Assembly (NCBI GenBank): GCA_000310025.1
Contig: FN649750.1
Span: forward strand, 1,095,502 to 1,159,501
Source of the DNA: Ectocarpus siliculosus
Lineage: Eukaryota; Sar; Phaeophyceae; Ectocarpales; Ectocarpaceae
Reading direction: 5' to 3'
DNA length: 64,000 nucleotides
Shown: piece after piece, positions 10,674 to 23,418 of the stretch
Numbering within the stretch: the first letter of the stretch is position 1
Layout: each line of letters begins with the position of its first letter
Position numbers and translations under genes: made by a program
The notes under the pieces: generated by a model
What the model was told of the DNA's origin: nothing
Seen by the model: only the letters and a program-made list of their open reading frames with translations
The model's database searches: none

Positions 10674-13600
10674 ATGGCGGCAAGCGTCAAAATCGAGTTC
10701 GACGACGGCAGCAGGGTCATTTCGCAGACTCTCGAGGATGCCGCTGAAGTGGTGGACCCGAGGATGGCCGGAGGTGGGGTGCTTTCTGCGGGCAAGCGAC
10801 CGGCCTCCTGCTCCATCGATGACTTCTACGAGGTATGCATACGGCCGGTAGACCAGAGCGATTCAAAAGATTGACTCCCTGCAAGCGATTGCGATTCAAA
10901 CACAAGACACCCATTTCCCTCTTCACATGATTGCGAACTGTGAGCACGCGTTTTTGGATGTGTGCACCCATTAATGCAGTGGTGTATGTCGGTACATCCA
11001 TGAGTCAGTCAGAGGCCGAGGGTCCAATCATGATGCGGCACAATTGGACGGCTTTCCGCCGCACTGCTACTTGTTGGCAGGGAAGACCGGTAAAACCCAT
11101 GCCCCTCTAGGAGGTTTGGTGCACATAACTTTGTGTGTACGCTTGATTTGGCTGGACGACGACCACTACTGTACGTCGGGAATACTCTAAATATTTCAAC
11201 CCGTCATGGCTGACCTCTCTGCTCAGAAACAATTTGATTTTGGCACGCACAAGCCATGCTCAGCGGGCCTCAAACGTATTCGAACCCAGTACTTATGGAC
11301 GTGCTCCCTAGCACGTGAAAATTGGCCTTATCGCACGTGTGGACACAGCACCCACCCATGACAAATAGGACAAAACACACACACACACAACACAATGAAC
11401 GAAAAGGTCACGACCGAAACCTCACTCATTCCTCCCACCTCAACGGCACGATCCCCTCCGTCTCTTTCAGATCCCTAGGACCACGGCGTTCATCGCGGAC
11501 GGCAACTTCCGTAGGGTAGCGTTGCAGTTCCCCGACGTGCTGCTACGAGAAGCACCGGAAGTGCTGTGGACGCTCCAGGCGCGGCTGCGCAAGCTGGCAG
11601 CGGGAGGTGTGCGTTCTGTGTCGCAGGTGGGCCGCGAAGAGGAGGGAGAAGGGAAGGGGCCATCGGAGGTGGCGACGACAGCGCCACCTCTGATTTTCGT
11701 GACAGGGGACACCTCGTACGGCAGCTGCTGCGTGGACGAGGTGTCTGCGCAGCACCTCAAGGCGGACGCCATCGTTCACTACGGTGAGAAATTGATGAAC
11801 TGCGGCGTCCGAAGTTGGTGAACGCACGGGCGCCTGTGTACCTTTGCCCCCCATGCGCTCATAGGCATTGAATGAGCAAGGAGGATGGGTGACTAGCGTG
11901 GAATTCCCGTCGGTTGGGGGACGCAAGCACACCTTTGCCTTGGCCCATGCGCCCCCAGGTGTTGGTGAGCGAGGGTTGGCTGGCATGGAACTGCGTCGAT
12001 GCGGCGGGCATACTCCTGTAACGTCCGCTCTTCGACTGTATCCCGGAGCCCCTCCTAGACTGCCCTCGATGCGCGAGCCGTTCGTGATGACAGTGTGGCA
12101 GTAACTTCTCGAGTCGAACATGGCGGAAACGCGCAGGAGAACGCCGCATTGTTGGTAGTGTCTTTTATCGCACGATGCGCGCGTGGAACAGCGGCCAGGG
12201 TGATGGGTGCTTGGTCACATGATTCAGTATGTAGGCCACCACAACCGCCACCGTCCTCTGCCATCTTGCCCCCGCCCCGGCTTCGCCGTTTCTGAGAACT
12301 ACAACAGTGGCCTAGGGCACGCGCTTGCCTCAGTCCAACATCCTGATTTTTAAGACCCCCTCCTTCCCTCCGGCGCGTTCGCCTCCCCACTTCGCTTCTT
12401 GACACCTTTCTGGGAATCCTGACCTCGACCGTAACCACGTTAGGCCGGGCGTGCCTCAGCCCGACGAACTCTTCGGTGCCCGTCCTCTACGTCTTCGGCC
12501 GCGGGGACCTCGACGTGCAGCACCTGGCGTCCACGCTGCTCTCGGGCCCGCTGTCCGCCACCGCCGCCGCCACCCCCGGCTCGAGCGGCACCAGCTCCGG
12601 GCGGCAGGGCGGCGACGACGACTCGCCGTCATCGCCATCCACAGCAGGAGCAGAAGGCGGCGGCAGCGGTACCGGTGGCATGCCGCCTCCCGTCCTCCTG
12701 CTGTACGACGTGACCTACGCCTACGCAATCCCCGCGCTCCTCGAGAGATTGGACGCCGCCGGCGGCAGCAAGCGGGGGAGGCTCGTGGTAGGGTTTCCTA
12801 CATCAGAGGCGTACTCGCCGATGACGGGGGGTTGTGCAAAGCCGGCCGCCGCCGGCTACGGGTGCGGCGCAACATCAACGAAAGGGGAGGGAGGGGGCTC
12901 CGACGGATGCGGGCGAAGCGACAGGGGTCCTCCTTGCACCGGCGACAGCCGTAGCGCAGAGAAGGAGACAACGGGGGAGTGTTGCCGTCGTTCGGGCGGC
13001 GAAAATGCCGGCTGCGGTACGGGTGGTCGGGGGACGGGACACCCCTCGCGAGAAGGAGCCTTGGGTGGGCAGGGTGGTGCTGGCCCAAGAGAACCAAGCG
13101 GATCTTCTACCGTAGAATCGGACGCTAGCTCCACACCCCGCCCTGCGGGCGCTGTCTCGTCCCCACCAAGCGCAAGCAGCAGCACCACCTCCGGAGGACT
13201 TGGAAACCCAGGACAAGGGACACCTTCTACTCCTGAAACAGATACGCGCACGCCAGGTCAGTCCGCGGGTGCAGCACCAGGCGAGGGGGGGGCGGCGTTG
13301 TCGACAGCGGGGACGCCGGCACCGTTGTCGTCGTGTCAGCGGAAGAGGCGTGTGCGTATCGGGGGGTTGGGGGTCGACCTGGAGTCCGAAGAAGAGCTCA
13401 GGCGGCACAAGCTCGTGTTTGTCGGAGGGGAGGGGAGGCAGCTCAGCAACGTTCTCATGCGGTGCGCCGGCTGCGTTGATCGGATGCGGTACGACCCCTG
13501 CCTCCCGCCCGGGGAGAGGGTGATCGGGGACACCCGTAAGGGCAACAAGGATCTCATGCGAAGGTAAGGACTGGGGAAGGATTAGAAAGCTTGAAGAATA

Positions 13601-16166
13601 GTGAGGTAGGTAGGCGGCGGTCCCAGCAGTCTCATGCAAGGTGAGAGTTGGGTGGAGTCAGATAGACAATAACTGGAAGAATAGTGGGGTACGTGGAGGT
13701 CCGAAAGGAGGCTCTGATATTTGTCCGAGAGAACCTCATGGCGGGGAGGCAGGGCTGCCGCAACGGCTGCCACAACGCCCGCGCTGCGCGCAGTGCAGCG
13801 TGGGAAACCCGCGTGTAAAGTTGCACCAGCCGGCGCTTGAAGACGTCGGGCCTGGTTTACGAAAATGAATCCTTGGCGCTTCATGCACGGACCCGTGTCG
13901 TAGTCGCTGGTGTAGACCGCCTCGGGTGTCGGGCTTCGCAGTACACGTTACAGGTCCGATGACGGATGGTTGACGTGCGGTGTAGGTCTGCAGATGGTCG
14001 AGGTGATTGCCGATCCGCCGTGTGGTTCGATGTGTCGACTTGCAGAATGACCTTACTGCTGTGTGCGATCGTTTTTGTTGCTTATTGGAGCGCACGAATT
14101 AATTCGCACGCGTGGTACCTCACGAATACAGTGTGCACGTGGCGACATATGCGATTCAGATTTCTTTCTTGACGTGTTTTTCGTGTCCGAGTTGAGAGTC
14201 TGGACGAATGTACGCGGCGCACATCCCTCACAGAACACAATCCTCCAGGCTGCTATAATAGAGCAAACACCAAGACATTGCGGTGGAAGTGCAGTCATCT
14301 GCGTTCATGTGTATTGGCGACAAGATGCAATGCATCACTGCTGTGTCCTCATTGTCGCTGTTTTTGTTTGCTGTTGTACGAGAGGTAGTTGCACTCCCCT
14401 ACTTCAAGGGCCTCACCTGATCTGTTTTGTTTGGTGTTTGTTCTACGTTTGTTGTTTCGGCAGATACTACCTTGTTCAACGCGCGCGAGAGGCTGGTGTC
14501 ATAGGAATCGTCGTGGGGACCCTCGGTGTCCAGCGGTACGGCAGCGTGGTGCGCTCGGTCCGAAAGATGATTGAGGACGCCGGCCGCAAGGCGTACACCC
14601 TTGCCGTGGGGAAGGTCAACGTCGCGAAGCTCGCCAATTTCGCCGAGGTCCGCCTGCTGTTGCTGTTGTCGTTTTCGACGTCGTTGCCGTTGTTGTCGTT
14701 GTTGTTACCGCCGTCATGATGGCTGCCGTTGTCGTCAGTCATTCCGTCGTTGTCGTTGTCGTTGTCATCGTGGCCATTGTCACCGTCGTTATCGCTGCTG
14801 TTGTCGTCACCGTCTTCGTTATTTTTGTGTAGTTGTTGTTGTTGTCGTCGTCGTCGTTGCCACCGTCACTGCTGTTTGTCATTGTGGTTGCACTGCGGTT
14901 TGCTTGCTCACGTTCTGCGTTTCGTTATACTTGCGGCCGAATTCTTGCATATATTGTGAATATAAGGGCGCCGTCACGGGTGGAGTTCTATCCCTCGTCG
15001 CCCCAGTTTACGAGACACTCGCCCTACTTCTCCGTTTCTCGCACAATCATGACAACGTACCTCGCGCCCCGCTCGGCCTTGCACGTGCCTTCCTCGCACA
15101 TCACTTCGTGAAGGTGGATGTGTTTTGCCTCGTGGCCTGCGCGGAGAACTCGTTGCTAGACTCGAGGGAGTTCCATGCCCCGGTGGTGAGTCGGCGTTTC
15201 GGGCTTGTTGCTTTTTGTGTTGCGTTTCCCGGAAAGCCTCCTATGTATTAGAAGATGGAGTACCTATTATTTAGGAAATATGTTACGGATAGGTGCTCGA
15301 AAACGCCATCGTTTCGGAAAGTAAATATCTCTTGCTGTGGTTGTTGAATCGAAGCGTGCGTTGTCCACGGTGTTTGCTTGTCATTGGCGTTGGTTTTGGC
15401 TCCATGACCTACAAGCCTCCATTGCATCCTTACGTGCTTCGGCTGGGCGTTGACGAAGGTGCTGGTGTCGCCACGTGCAAGGAAAAGACGAAAGCTGTGC
15501 CATAGCAGTTTCATACCGGGTGCGCTTGGGGGGCACGCGACTGACTAAAGTCCGCGCATGTTCCGCGGGCAAGCACCTCCGGCATTTGTTTTCGTTCTGT
15601 AACGTTAGCTTGCGGCATGCTGGGGGTTTGCTTCATGTTTTCACCTGAACGGCCCCTTTGTATATCATACACAGGTGACCCCTCTGGAGCTGGAAGTGGC
15701 CCTTCGGAAGCGCGAGTGGGACGGCTTCTACAGCACGGACTTCGACGACCTCCTGGAACTGGAACCGCCTGCCTCCGAACGCAGCGGAGCCGCGAGTCTC
15801 AACCCCACCGTCGCAAGCGACGGGATCGAGTCCCTCGCCATCGGGGACTCCTCCCCCACGCGCGCGGCCCAAAGTGCGGACGACGACGAAGGAGATGAAC
15901 CCTTCTTTTCCCTGGTGACGGGCACGTACCAGAACAAGCCCGGGGTTTCCAGGAAGAAGGCGGAGGGGCACCACACCGGTACAGGGGGCTCCGCAGGAGC
16001 GCTCGTCGGGGTGGGAGACCGGTCCCTGGTGGAGTGGAGTAGCCCCGCGGCGGACTTCTTGGGGAAGAGGGAGTTTAAGGGCTTGGAGGCGCTGGTCGGG
16101 CAGACGGAAGCGAAGGCGGCCACGCCGGGACAGTCCGGCATCGCTTCAGACTACGGGGGGGTGTAG
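10674..16166 (+). CDS. DPH2: Diphthamide biosynthesis protein 2 (DPH2)
   Basis: Partner of DPH1 in the iron-sulfur heterodimer that starts diphthamide formation on elongation factor 2 in the cytosol, transferring a 3-amino-3-carboxypropyl group from SAM. Exons: 10674-10832, 11471-11783, 12444-13563, 14464-14647, 15114-15185, 15675-16166. All are GT-AG and phase-consistent, giving 779 residues. Family marks are FRRVALQFPDVLL, FVTGDTSYGSCCVDEVSA, HYGRACLSPT (across exons 2 and 3), VPVLYVFGRGD, RYYLVQRAREAG with GIVVGTLGV, and CAENSLLDSREFHAPVVTPL across the last junction. The protein is far longer than the usual roughly 500 residues because residues about 285-458 are a Gly/Ser/Pro-rich insertion. 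AATAAA at 16209 is a possible polyadenylation signal 43 bases after the stop. Confidence 0.93.
14648..15113. repeat. DPH2: GTT/GTC-rich DPH2 intron
   Basis: This intron carries long irregular runs of GTT, GTC and GCC triplets on the plus strand between donor GAG|GTCCG and acceptor GAAG|GTGGAT. It is low-complexity and not coding. Confidence 0.6.
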
Positions 16167-16317
16167 TTGCGATTTTTTCGAGCACCCCTGTTTCACCATC
16201 GTTGTAAGAATAAAAACTGGTGGCACATGGCAATATGTTATTGTAGGACCAGGTTTCCCTTTGTTGCCGTTTTTAGAGCGCTCCCCCCCCCCCCCCAACC
16301 CCCCCCCGCTTCCCCCC

Positions 16318-16625
16318 CCTCCAAAAAAAAAAAAAAAAAACAAAAAAACACAAAAAAAAAAAAAAAATAAAACCAAAAACCCCCAAAAAAAAAATTCCCC
16401 AAAAAAAATTTTTCCCCCACAAAAAAAAAAAATTTTCCAAAAAAAATAAAAACCCCAAAAAAAAAAAAAAAACCCCCCTTTAAAAAAAAAAAAATATAAA
16501 AAAAAACCCATATAAAAAAATACCCACCCCCTTATCCTTATACACCACACACCTTTTTTAAATTATACACCCCCCACCTCAAAATAAAATTTAAAAAAAA
16601 ATAAAAAATTTAAAAAAAAAAAAAA
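16318..16625. other. G-free A/C homopolymer tract next to an assembly gap
   Basis: Roughly 300 bases contain A, C and some T in long homopolymers but apparently no G, and run straight into the N gap. This looks like low-quality consensus from failed reads and not natural sequence. Poly-Lys and poly-Phe frames across it should be ignored. Confidence 0.7.
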
Positions 16626-16725
16626 NNNNNNNNNNNNNNNNNNNNNNNNNNNNNNNNNNNNNNNNNNNNNNNNNNNNNNNNNNNNNNNNNNNNNNNNNNN
16701 NNNNNNNNNNNNNNNNNNNNNNNNN
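16626..16725. other. Assembly gap, 100 N
   Basis: Exactly 100 unknown bases, a typical placeholder for a gap of unknown size. Exons of the gene continuing at 16790 may be hidden here. Confidence 0.99.
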
Positions 16726-16789
16726 ACGTATCCCCCTGCCTCTCGGAACTGACTGACCCACGTACGTACCCACCCCCCGTCTCTCCCAG

Positions 16790-16981
16790 GCTCTAGGAGA
16801 TCGCCCCCAGTACCACATCTACCTGGAAGAGGTGGACACGCTGCCGGACGTCTGGGCCCGGCGCCGCGCCTTGCCGGGGGAGTTGCCCGCCGCGGAGGCC
16901 GGGCAGCTGCTGCTCGCCGGGAGGGCTTACGCGAACCTTCCGACCGAGGTCTGCCTGGTGTTCCTCAAGATCGACCGGAGG
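16790..16981 (+). CDS. Isolated exon of an unrecognised gene
   Basis: A 64-codon GC-rich open exon lies between acceptor CTCCCAG and donor AGG|GTGAGT, phase 0 at both ends. It includes YHIYLEEVDTLPDVWARRR and YANLPTEVCLVFLKIDRR. I do not recognise the family. The alternation of acidic, hydrophobic and basic residues and the clean splice borders argue that it is real. Upstream exons are probably in or before the N gap. A possible next exon is 19368-19497 (acceptor GGTGCAG, donor AGAG|GTAAAT), which starts in phase 0 and reads ETVVEVTAVREERIPG. The link is inferred from phase only. Confidence 0.5.
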
Positions 16982-17511
16982 GTGAGTACTGTAGTACAGT
17001 CGTGGTCCCGGTTTAGCGGCGTCACAGAATGTTGTAACCGCTATTGAGGGCATCGCCGCTACACCGGATTGGCAGTTACATTGTACAGTAGTTTGACTAC
17101 CGAGACTGTGCCACGAGATTTTGGGACCGCTATTCAGGGCATCCCGCTAAACAGGGAAGGAACTGCTGAGCCGGAACCACGACTGTAGTTTAAAAAAGGA
17201 AACGAAACCCGGCGGGAGGGACAAGAAAGAGAAGATGGGTAAGGTGTGTACTTGTAGATGTAGCGAAGAAAACGGGAGGGCTTGGGCGGGTGGGGCTGGT
17301 GTTCCTCGAGATGGGGCCGAGGGTAATTGCGGGAATTTCGCGTGAGGACATGGACGCACGCACACGGGGAACGATATAAAGAGCAGAAAGGAACATGGAT
17401 AAAACTTCAGTGTGCTTCGGGTCGACCCTGAAAATCACCAACAGCGGCAGTCCAACCCCGGGTTACTTATCACAACCGAAAAAACACTGACGAAATGCCC
17501 CCCCCCCCCCA

Positions 17512-17625
17512 CCATTGGCCATCGGGGATCGGTCCTGTGGGAACAATGCTCCGTCCTCTCCCGAGAGGACCCGGGGTCAATGGTCTAACCGCTAAGGCAT
17601 GCAAAACATAAGAGTACGCCCTCCC
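17512..17625 (-). repeat. SINE-like repeat with tRNA-like A box, copy 2
   Basis: The reverse complement matches 1184-1286 closely: GTACTCTTATGTTTTGCATG, the A-box-like CCTTAGCGGTTAGACCATTG, a GAGAGGACGG block, then TTGTTCCCACAGGACCG. A flanking block from 17648 (GGTTTACCACCGCTGTAGAA) resembles 16190-16280, so the related sequence extends beyond the head. Confidence 0.55.
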
Positions 17626-19367
17626 CCCCCCCCCCCCCCCCCCCCCCCCGGTTTACCACCGCTGTAGAAACAAAAGGACTGGCGACCCATGGGCAGCAGG
17701 TATGCCATTGTAGGGCCAAGTGCCCCATGTGAATGTGTCGTCGTCGATGTCTGTTGCCCGGCGAATATAGTATGGGTTGCCGATATGGGTCATGCTGCGA
17801 AGCATGAAAGAAGCCTCTGGTTGATGATATCATGAACTTGACGACGATCGGCGTTGACAATTCGCGCATCCTCTGTTGCTGTTGACCTCGTCCTGGTTTT
17901 GGCATTGATCCGGCCACACGTCAATCGAGATTTCACAGAGGGTTTAAGTTTGGGTACACAGCATACTCCGGCTGAGCCCGCCGCCCGTGCTGATCCTCCA
18001 GTGTTTTGTGTCTCCTGTTGCTTTTTGTTGTTGTGTTCACATAAACCGTTCCGGTCTCCACTCAGTACCTTCTAACGAGAAAGGGGTAAATTACATGTGA
18101 TTTGTTTGGTGGAAATCATGGAGACAGAGTAGTATGGACCCGATTGCATTGAATGCTGGAAACAAAGGGACCTTTCTCAAGTATTTTTGTAGCCGGATGA
18201 AAGGCCCTCCACGTTCAGGTCGGAACCTCAGTCGGTATCGTCGCTGTCGTCGTGGATAGGTACATCATCAGTAGAGCCAACACCTATGCATACCTCCGGG
18301 ATGAGCTGGGTTTCGTGGCCCCAATTATTGCGATTTTTTTTCGGAAAGTTCAGGGCCAATTACATTTGCTGTCGTGGAAAGTTTTTTCGTACTAGTGGGC
18401 CTTCCGTTTTCATGAAGTGTGTCGCGTGTGGTGCGATGTGGCTACGTAGTAGTAGCCCATTCGTCACACAATTGTTATGTACTCCTACGTAGACGATCGA
18501 CGAGATGACACCTGGTGGCTGACTGGAGGGTTAGGTACTCCTAAAATGCCGACGATGACAATTGGAGGGCACTCAGCAAAATACGGTCGCACAACATCAA
18601 ACTATGTCACACTAGCTAGACACCGCACCCAGTCAGCACAACAAGGACTAGTACGCCAAGCAAGTTCCAAGCAAGTTCAAAGTTCAAAGTTCAAGGGTCC
18701 CTCCATGTGGAAACATTGGAACACCCCTAGACTACGTGTCAATCTTGGTCGCGGGGGGGGGGGATAGGCCTTACATGTTGTCGGAGGGGACATTTTGACC
18801 AAATCCCCGGGGTTTCCACGCTCTTCGCTGCGCGCGCGGGATCCACACAGAGCTAGTGGAAATTATGGAAACACCCCGAGAATACGTGTCAATCTTGGTC
18901 GCGAGGTCTAGTGTATGGTGTAGGAAATAGTACGACGACACAAAAACCTACAAATGAAGAGAATTTTATGGGTTTTAGAATGCGGCACGAAAGTCTTTCA
19001 ATGAAGAGTATTGGTTTTACTATTATAACGGAAACACTAAATCCTATACAATAGACTGCTGCAAGCGTGCCGCCTAACCCCCTATATTGCGTGTCAATCT
19101 TGGCCCGGGGTGTGTGAGTGTGTGTGGGGGGTGTTCCACGGTTTCCACATGGGAGGACCCTTGCAAAGTTGAGTTGACCACGCAAGGACCACCACACACC
19201 ACGCAAGCGCACGCGTCCCCGGCCCCCCCTACTTATAATTTCAGGCCTCCGTGTCACAGAAAAAAAAAAAGAAGACATTTCACACCGCGGGCTTCCAGCT
19301 TCCCGCGGGTCGGCAGACGAGAAGAAGCTGCTGTCGTACTTGCTGATAAACCGCTGTTTGGGTGCAG

Positions 19368-19497
19368 GAGACGGTAGTGGAGGTGACTGCCGTCAGAGAA
19401 GAGAGGATCCCGGGAAACTCTGAGGGACTCCTCGTAGATCCTCTCCTTCAAAGCTGCGCCTCTTCAGCGGTGCAAACGTTGGGTGGGAGGGACAGAG
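19368..19497 (+). CDS. Possible continuation exon of the gene at 16790
   Basis: An open stretch of 43 codons plus one base between GGTGCAG and GAG|GTAAAT. It could follow 16981 directly in phase after an intron of about 2.4 kb. No exon further downstream could be matched before the next gene starts at 19599, which weakens the call. It could equally be leader sequence of that gene or no exon at all. Confidence 0.25.
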
Positions 19498-19598
19498 GTA
19501 AATTTTGGAGAGAGTTCCTTTCTGCTACCATATATCCCGTGCAGCTTAGGCAGCAGCAGCTGTGTGTGTCATATTTTGTCTAGTCGAGAGGGGAGCGC

Positions 19599-22500
19599 GT
19601 GGGTCAGCAGCAGCAGCAGCTAGGGAGCCACCTTCGCCGCGACATGGAGCCTCCAGAAGGGAACAGCGACGTTGACGTGGAGTGGCTGGACGGCCCTTTT
19701 CCAACCAAAGCGGGTGTAGCCGGCCGCGGCGCAGACAATGATGATGGTGCGGAGAAAGCCGAAACCACTGCGCCATGCCACGACGCCAGCAACAGACCCA
19801 TGACGAGAAGCAGCAGCAGCGTGTTCAACGGCGCCTCGCGGCACGCCAACCTCGGCGAAGGCTGCGACGGTGGTGGGATCCTCCACCACCGGCATCGAGA
19901 GGGGATGGGGGGTAGCAGTAGTGCGACGGCGGGGACGAGCGGGACATCTCACCGCGTCCTCCTAGGAAAGAGGGGGTCGGGCGATTCATCAGCATCATCA
20001 GGAGGATCATCAACCCGCATTGACGCTGTGCATGCTGCTGCTGGTCATAGCGGGCCAAACAAGGCAGCGTGCGGCTTCCTGTGCTACGAGTGCGGCCTGG
20101 CCTTCCACAGCGTGAAGGAGCTGCAGCTGCACATGGTCAGGAAGACGGCCTGGTCGAACCAGGGCCTGATCGGCAGCCGGGTCAGCTGCTTGGTGGACAA
20201 CCGGGAGTGGCACGAAGGCCTTGTGACCCAGGTACTGTGAACAAACCACTACGTACATCACCTTGGCTTCAAACAATTACTTGTAGTTTGTTGTCGGGAA
20301 CAGCATTGGTAAGGCGGTTCCTACGACGCCCCACCCCGCGCTCCTCCGGCCCAGCAGCGCCCTTGTATCTACTAAGCGAGCGATGCATTGCGGAGCCCTT
20401 GACTTCCAGCAACGCTCTGTTATTTCGACTCGTTTCTTGGATGCCCTGAAAACTGCGGTACCACGATTTGCATGCATACGACGGGTAGATGTAAGGTATG
20501 GATCTCCCGTGATGCTGTCCACGTTTTCTCGATGACCGTCGGCACACACTTGCCACGGTGTCTTGTTGGTGGTGACGGGTGCTACCGTCATTGCAAGGAA
20601 TCAAGAGTTCGCAAAGCTACATACTACAAGGGCAGCAGGCAACTATGCAGTCTGTACTCCGGACATGAAGGCGTAAAATCCTGCAGGGCGTTTTATTTCC
20701 GACCTCCGACATAACGTCCCGCGCTATCGTAAGCGGCGAGAGATAGGTTGAGGGCTTTGGTGACGTCGTTTAGTGCATGGTGTTATTTGATGTAGGCGGG
20801 AGATCCACGGAACGGACGGTGGCTAGCTTCCGAGTCGGACCTGCCTTGGGACGAGGCAAAGGAAGAGAGATTATCCGAAGTAGCACCGCCGCTCTCTCTC
20901 TCCACCCTCACCCCCGCAACAAAGAGCTTTTTTTTTTTTTTAGTGTCGACGAGAACGACGCACGGCGGTCCCGCCCCCCGGTGTTCTCTCTTGCATTCCG
21001 GGGTTTTAGGTTTGTTTTGACGAGCAGCTTTGTGTCCCTGCAGTGTATTGATCGCACGCGTTGCTCCCCATACAGGTATATATACCTGTACAACAGGCAA
21101 AACACCTGACATCCTGGAATCAAAATCACCACCAAGAAAACGTTTGGGAGTTTTTCGGAGCTGTCCAGCTGGCGGTGCCGGCCCGTACAATATACGGAGT
21201 AAGAAACACGTACCATTTTTTTTGGCGAGGCTCAAACCTTTTTTTTTTTGTCCCCACCATTGAGAAAAGGGGTTCTACATATGAATATATCGGAATTTAT
21301 GTAGCGCCGGCCGCTGTGCTCAATTTCTTGCCCCATTTTTCCTCAGTTTGTCTCAAATCTGAGCCTCGGTATTTCTTGCGAGCGAGCCGGCAATGCTGTG
21401 CTCGACACCTATATACATTGTACCTGTCGCTGAAGGTTTGACCCATCATCACGCATGTCGTCGTCTGGTATGTGCTGCGCACGTGCACACCCCGATCCTT
21501 GTCAGAATTTGGTACACATTCCTTCTCAGGCCCGTGGCGACTAGACCCCTTTGCTTCCTCCCATGGCCGGGATTTTCATTCATTAATGTTTTTGAGAGGT
21601 AGGCTCATGACCGTGCTGGAGGCCCGTTGCCAGCTACCGGAGTTTGGACTTCGACTCTCGAATACCAACTTACAGCATTCGATCACTGTATGGTAGTGGC
21701 GATCCAAAAATCGTGCCTATCATGCAATCGTTGTGTGATGTTGTTGTCTGGAGTATGAGTATTTGCTGTTGTCTCCGTGGAGCGTCCGTCGGCCGGAAGT
21801 GGGAATAATTGTCGTTGAGACCCTGCGTGAAAGTTTAAGTTTCCTCCCAACAACAGCAATCGTCGCGTGGAGCAGCAGAATAAACGGCCTCGATTCAGAT
21901 GCGATGCCGCAGAGTTTCCCCCGTCAAAAGCAAGATGAAATGTTAAAGGCAGCTCTCCGATGCAGCGCATGACCTGCTTGGCACCCGTGTTTTCGCTGGC
22001 GCGCTCTTTTTTATTCCATACTTAAAAAGTGGTAGCATTATGACTTACAGAAGTTGTATCGATTTCTAGGTGCAGACCCTTGCAGCTCGACCCATGGAAA
22101 GCGATGCTTTGCTGACCTTTTCGAAAATTCTGCAGCGTTTGAGACGGAGTTTTGCGGTTGTCCTCCTGCCGGCACGTGGCGCAGCAGCCTTCGCCTGCTC
22201 ATGTACGTGTACCGTAAGAGGTGGAGAGATGGCACCTAGACCGATTGTCAAGACTTGATTGCTCCACAACCACCGTGGGTGACACAAGATACCACACACC
22301 CTTCACCGGTTGTCAAAGGTCGATTTCTCCACAACAGAACGGGTGGCAGCGCCGAAAATGGCGGCGTTGAAGCCGTCTTGGTGGAGAGCTTTCCGGAAAC
22401 GTACAGCAGTGTATCGGTTCATGTCTGCATCTTGTTCGTCATGGAGTAATCGAGCCTTGAAGATCGGCCAAGGGGGTGTGGTACCTTGTGTCACATACGG

Positions 22501-23370
22501 CAAGCTTGTGCCAACACCCAAGAGGGTGGTTTTGGAAGCATGTCGTCGAGGGGCTTTCCGCAGAATGCTCTTCCCGTACCCCCGTTGGTTGCGGACCAAT
22601 CGAGCTTTGAAAGTCGAGATCTACGGGGGGTGCCACCTCTCCGCCTCATTCGGTCTTTGTACGGTATGCCCATGCCGCCTGATGCGAAGCATGCGTTGGC
22701 CGCCTCTTACTGTAGTTGTACGGTATGCCCGTGCCGCCTGATGCGAAGCATGTGTTGGCCGCCTCTTGCCCGTGCCGCCTGATGAGAAGGATGTGTTGGC
22801 CGCCTCTTACGTATTTGTGCGGCATGCCCGTGCCGCCCGATGCGGAAGGATGTGTTGGCCGCCTCTTACGGTATACGGTACGCCCGTGCCGCCTGATGCG
22901 GAGGATGTGTTGGCCGCCTCATACGGTATTTGTACGGTATGCCCGTGTTGCCTGATGCGGAAGGATGTGTTGGCCGATTCCGGCCTTTCTGCCCCCCCTT
23001 CTCGTCATTTTTCTGACTGTTCCATCTCTATCCATAGATGAGAGCCCAGGATTAAACCGGCAATGAACCCATAGCGTTAGCCGAGAACTAGTACCAGTGT
23101 CTGCGGTTTTCCGAGCAGCACTGAAACGATGCCTCCCACCCTCTCGTGTCTGCGTGCACAGAACGGTCCCTTGGTTGAGTAGTATTTCGCTGTAAGGAAC
23201 AGAGGCTCAAGTTTTTACCAGAACTAAGAATAGGGTTAAGAAATGCGGCGTACTCTGGTTTAAAACAACAGTTAGCCTGTGACCACGGGAATGGACCCCG
23301 TCAAGTGTTCGACTAGTACGGACAGAAGAAGGTACTGGGTAGAGAGAACGGAACAGTTTTTAATGTGAAG

Positions 23371-23418
<48 letters not shown>

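Noticed and set aside
16261-16550. Poly-Pro/Lys and poly-Phe frames
   Set aside because: They lie in the G-free low-quality tract next to the gap.
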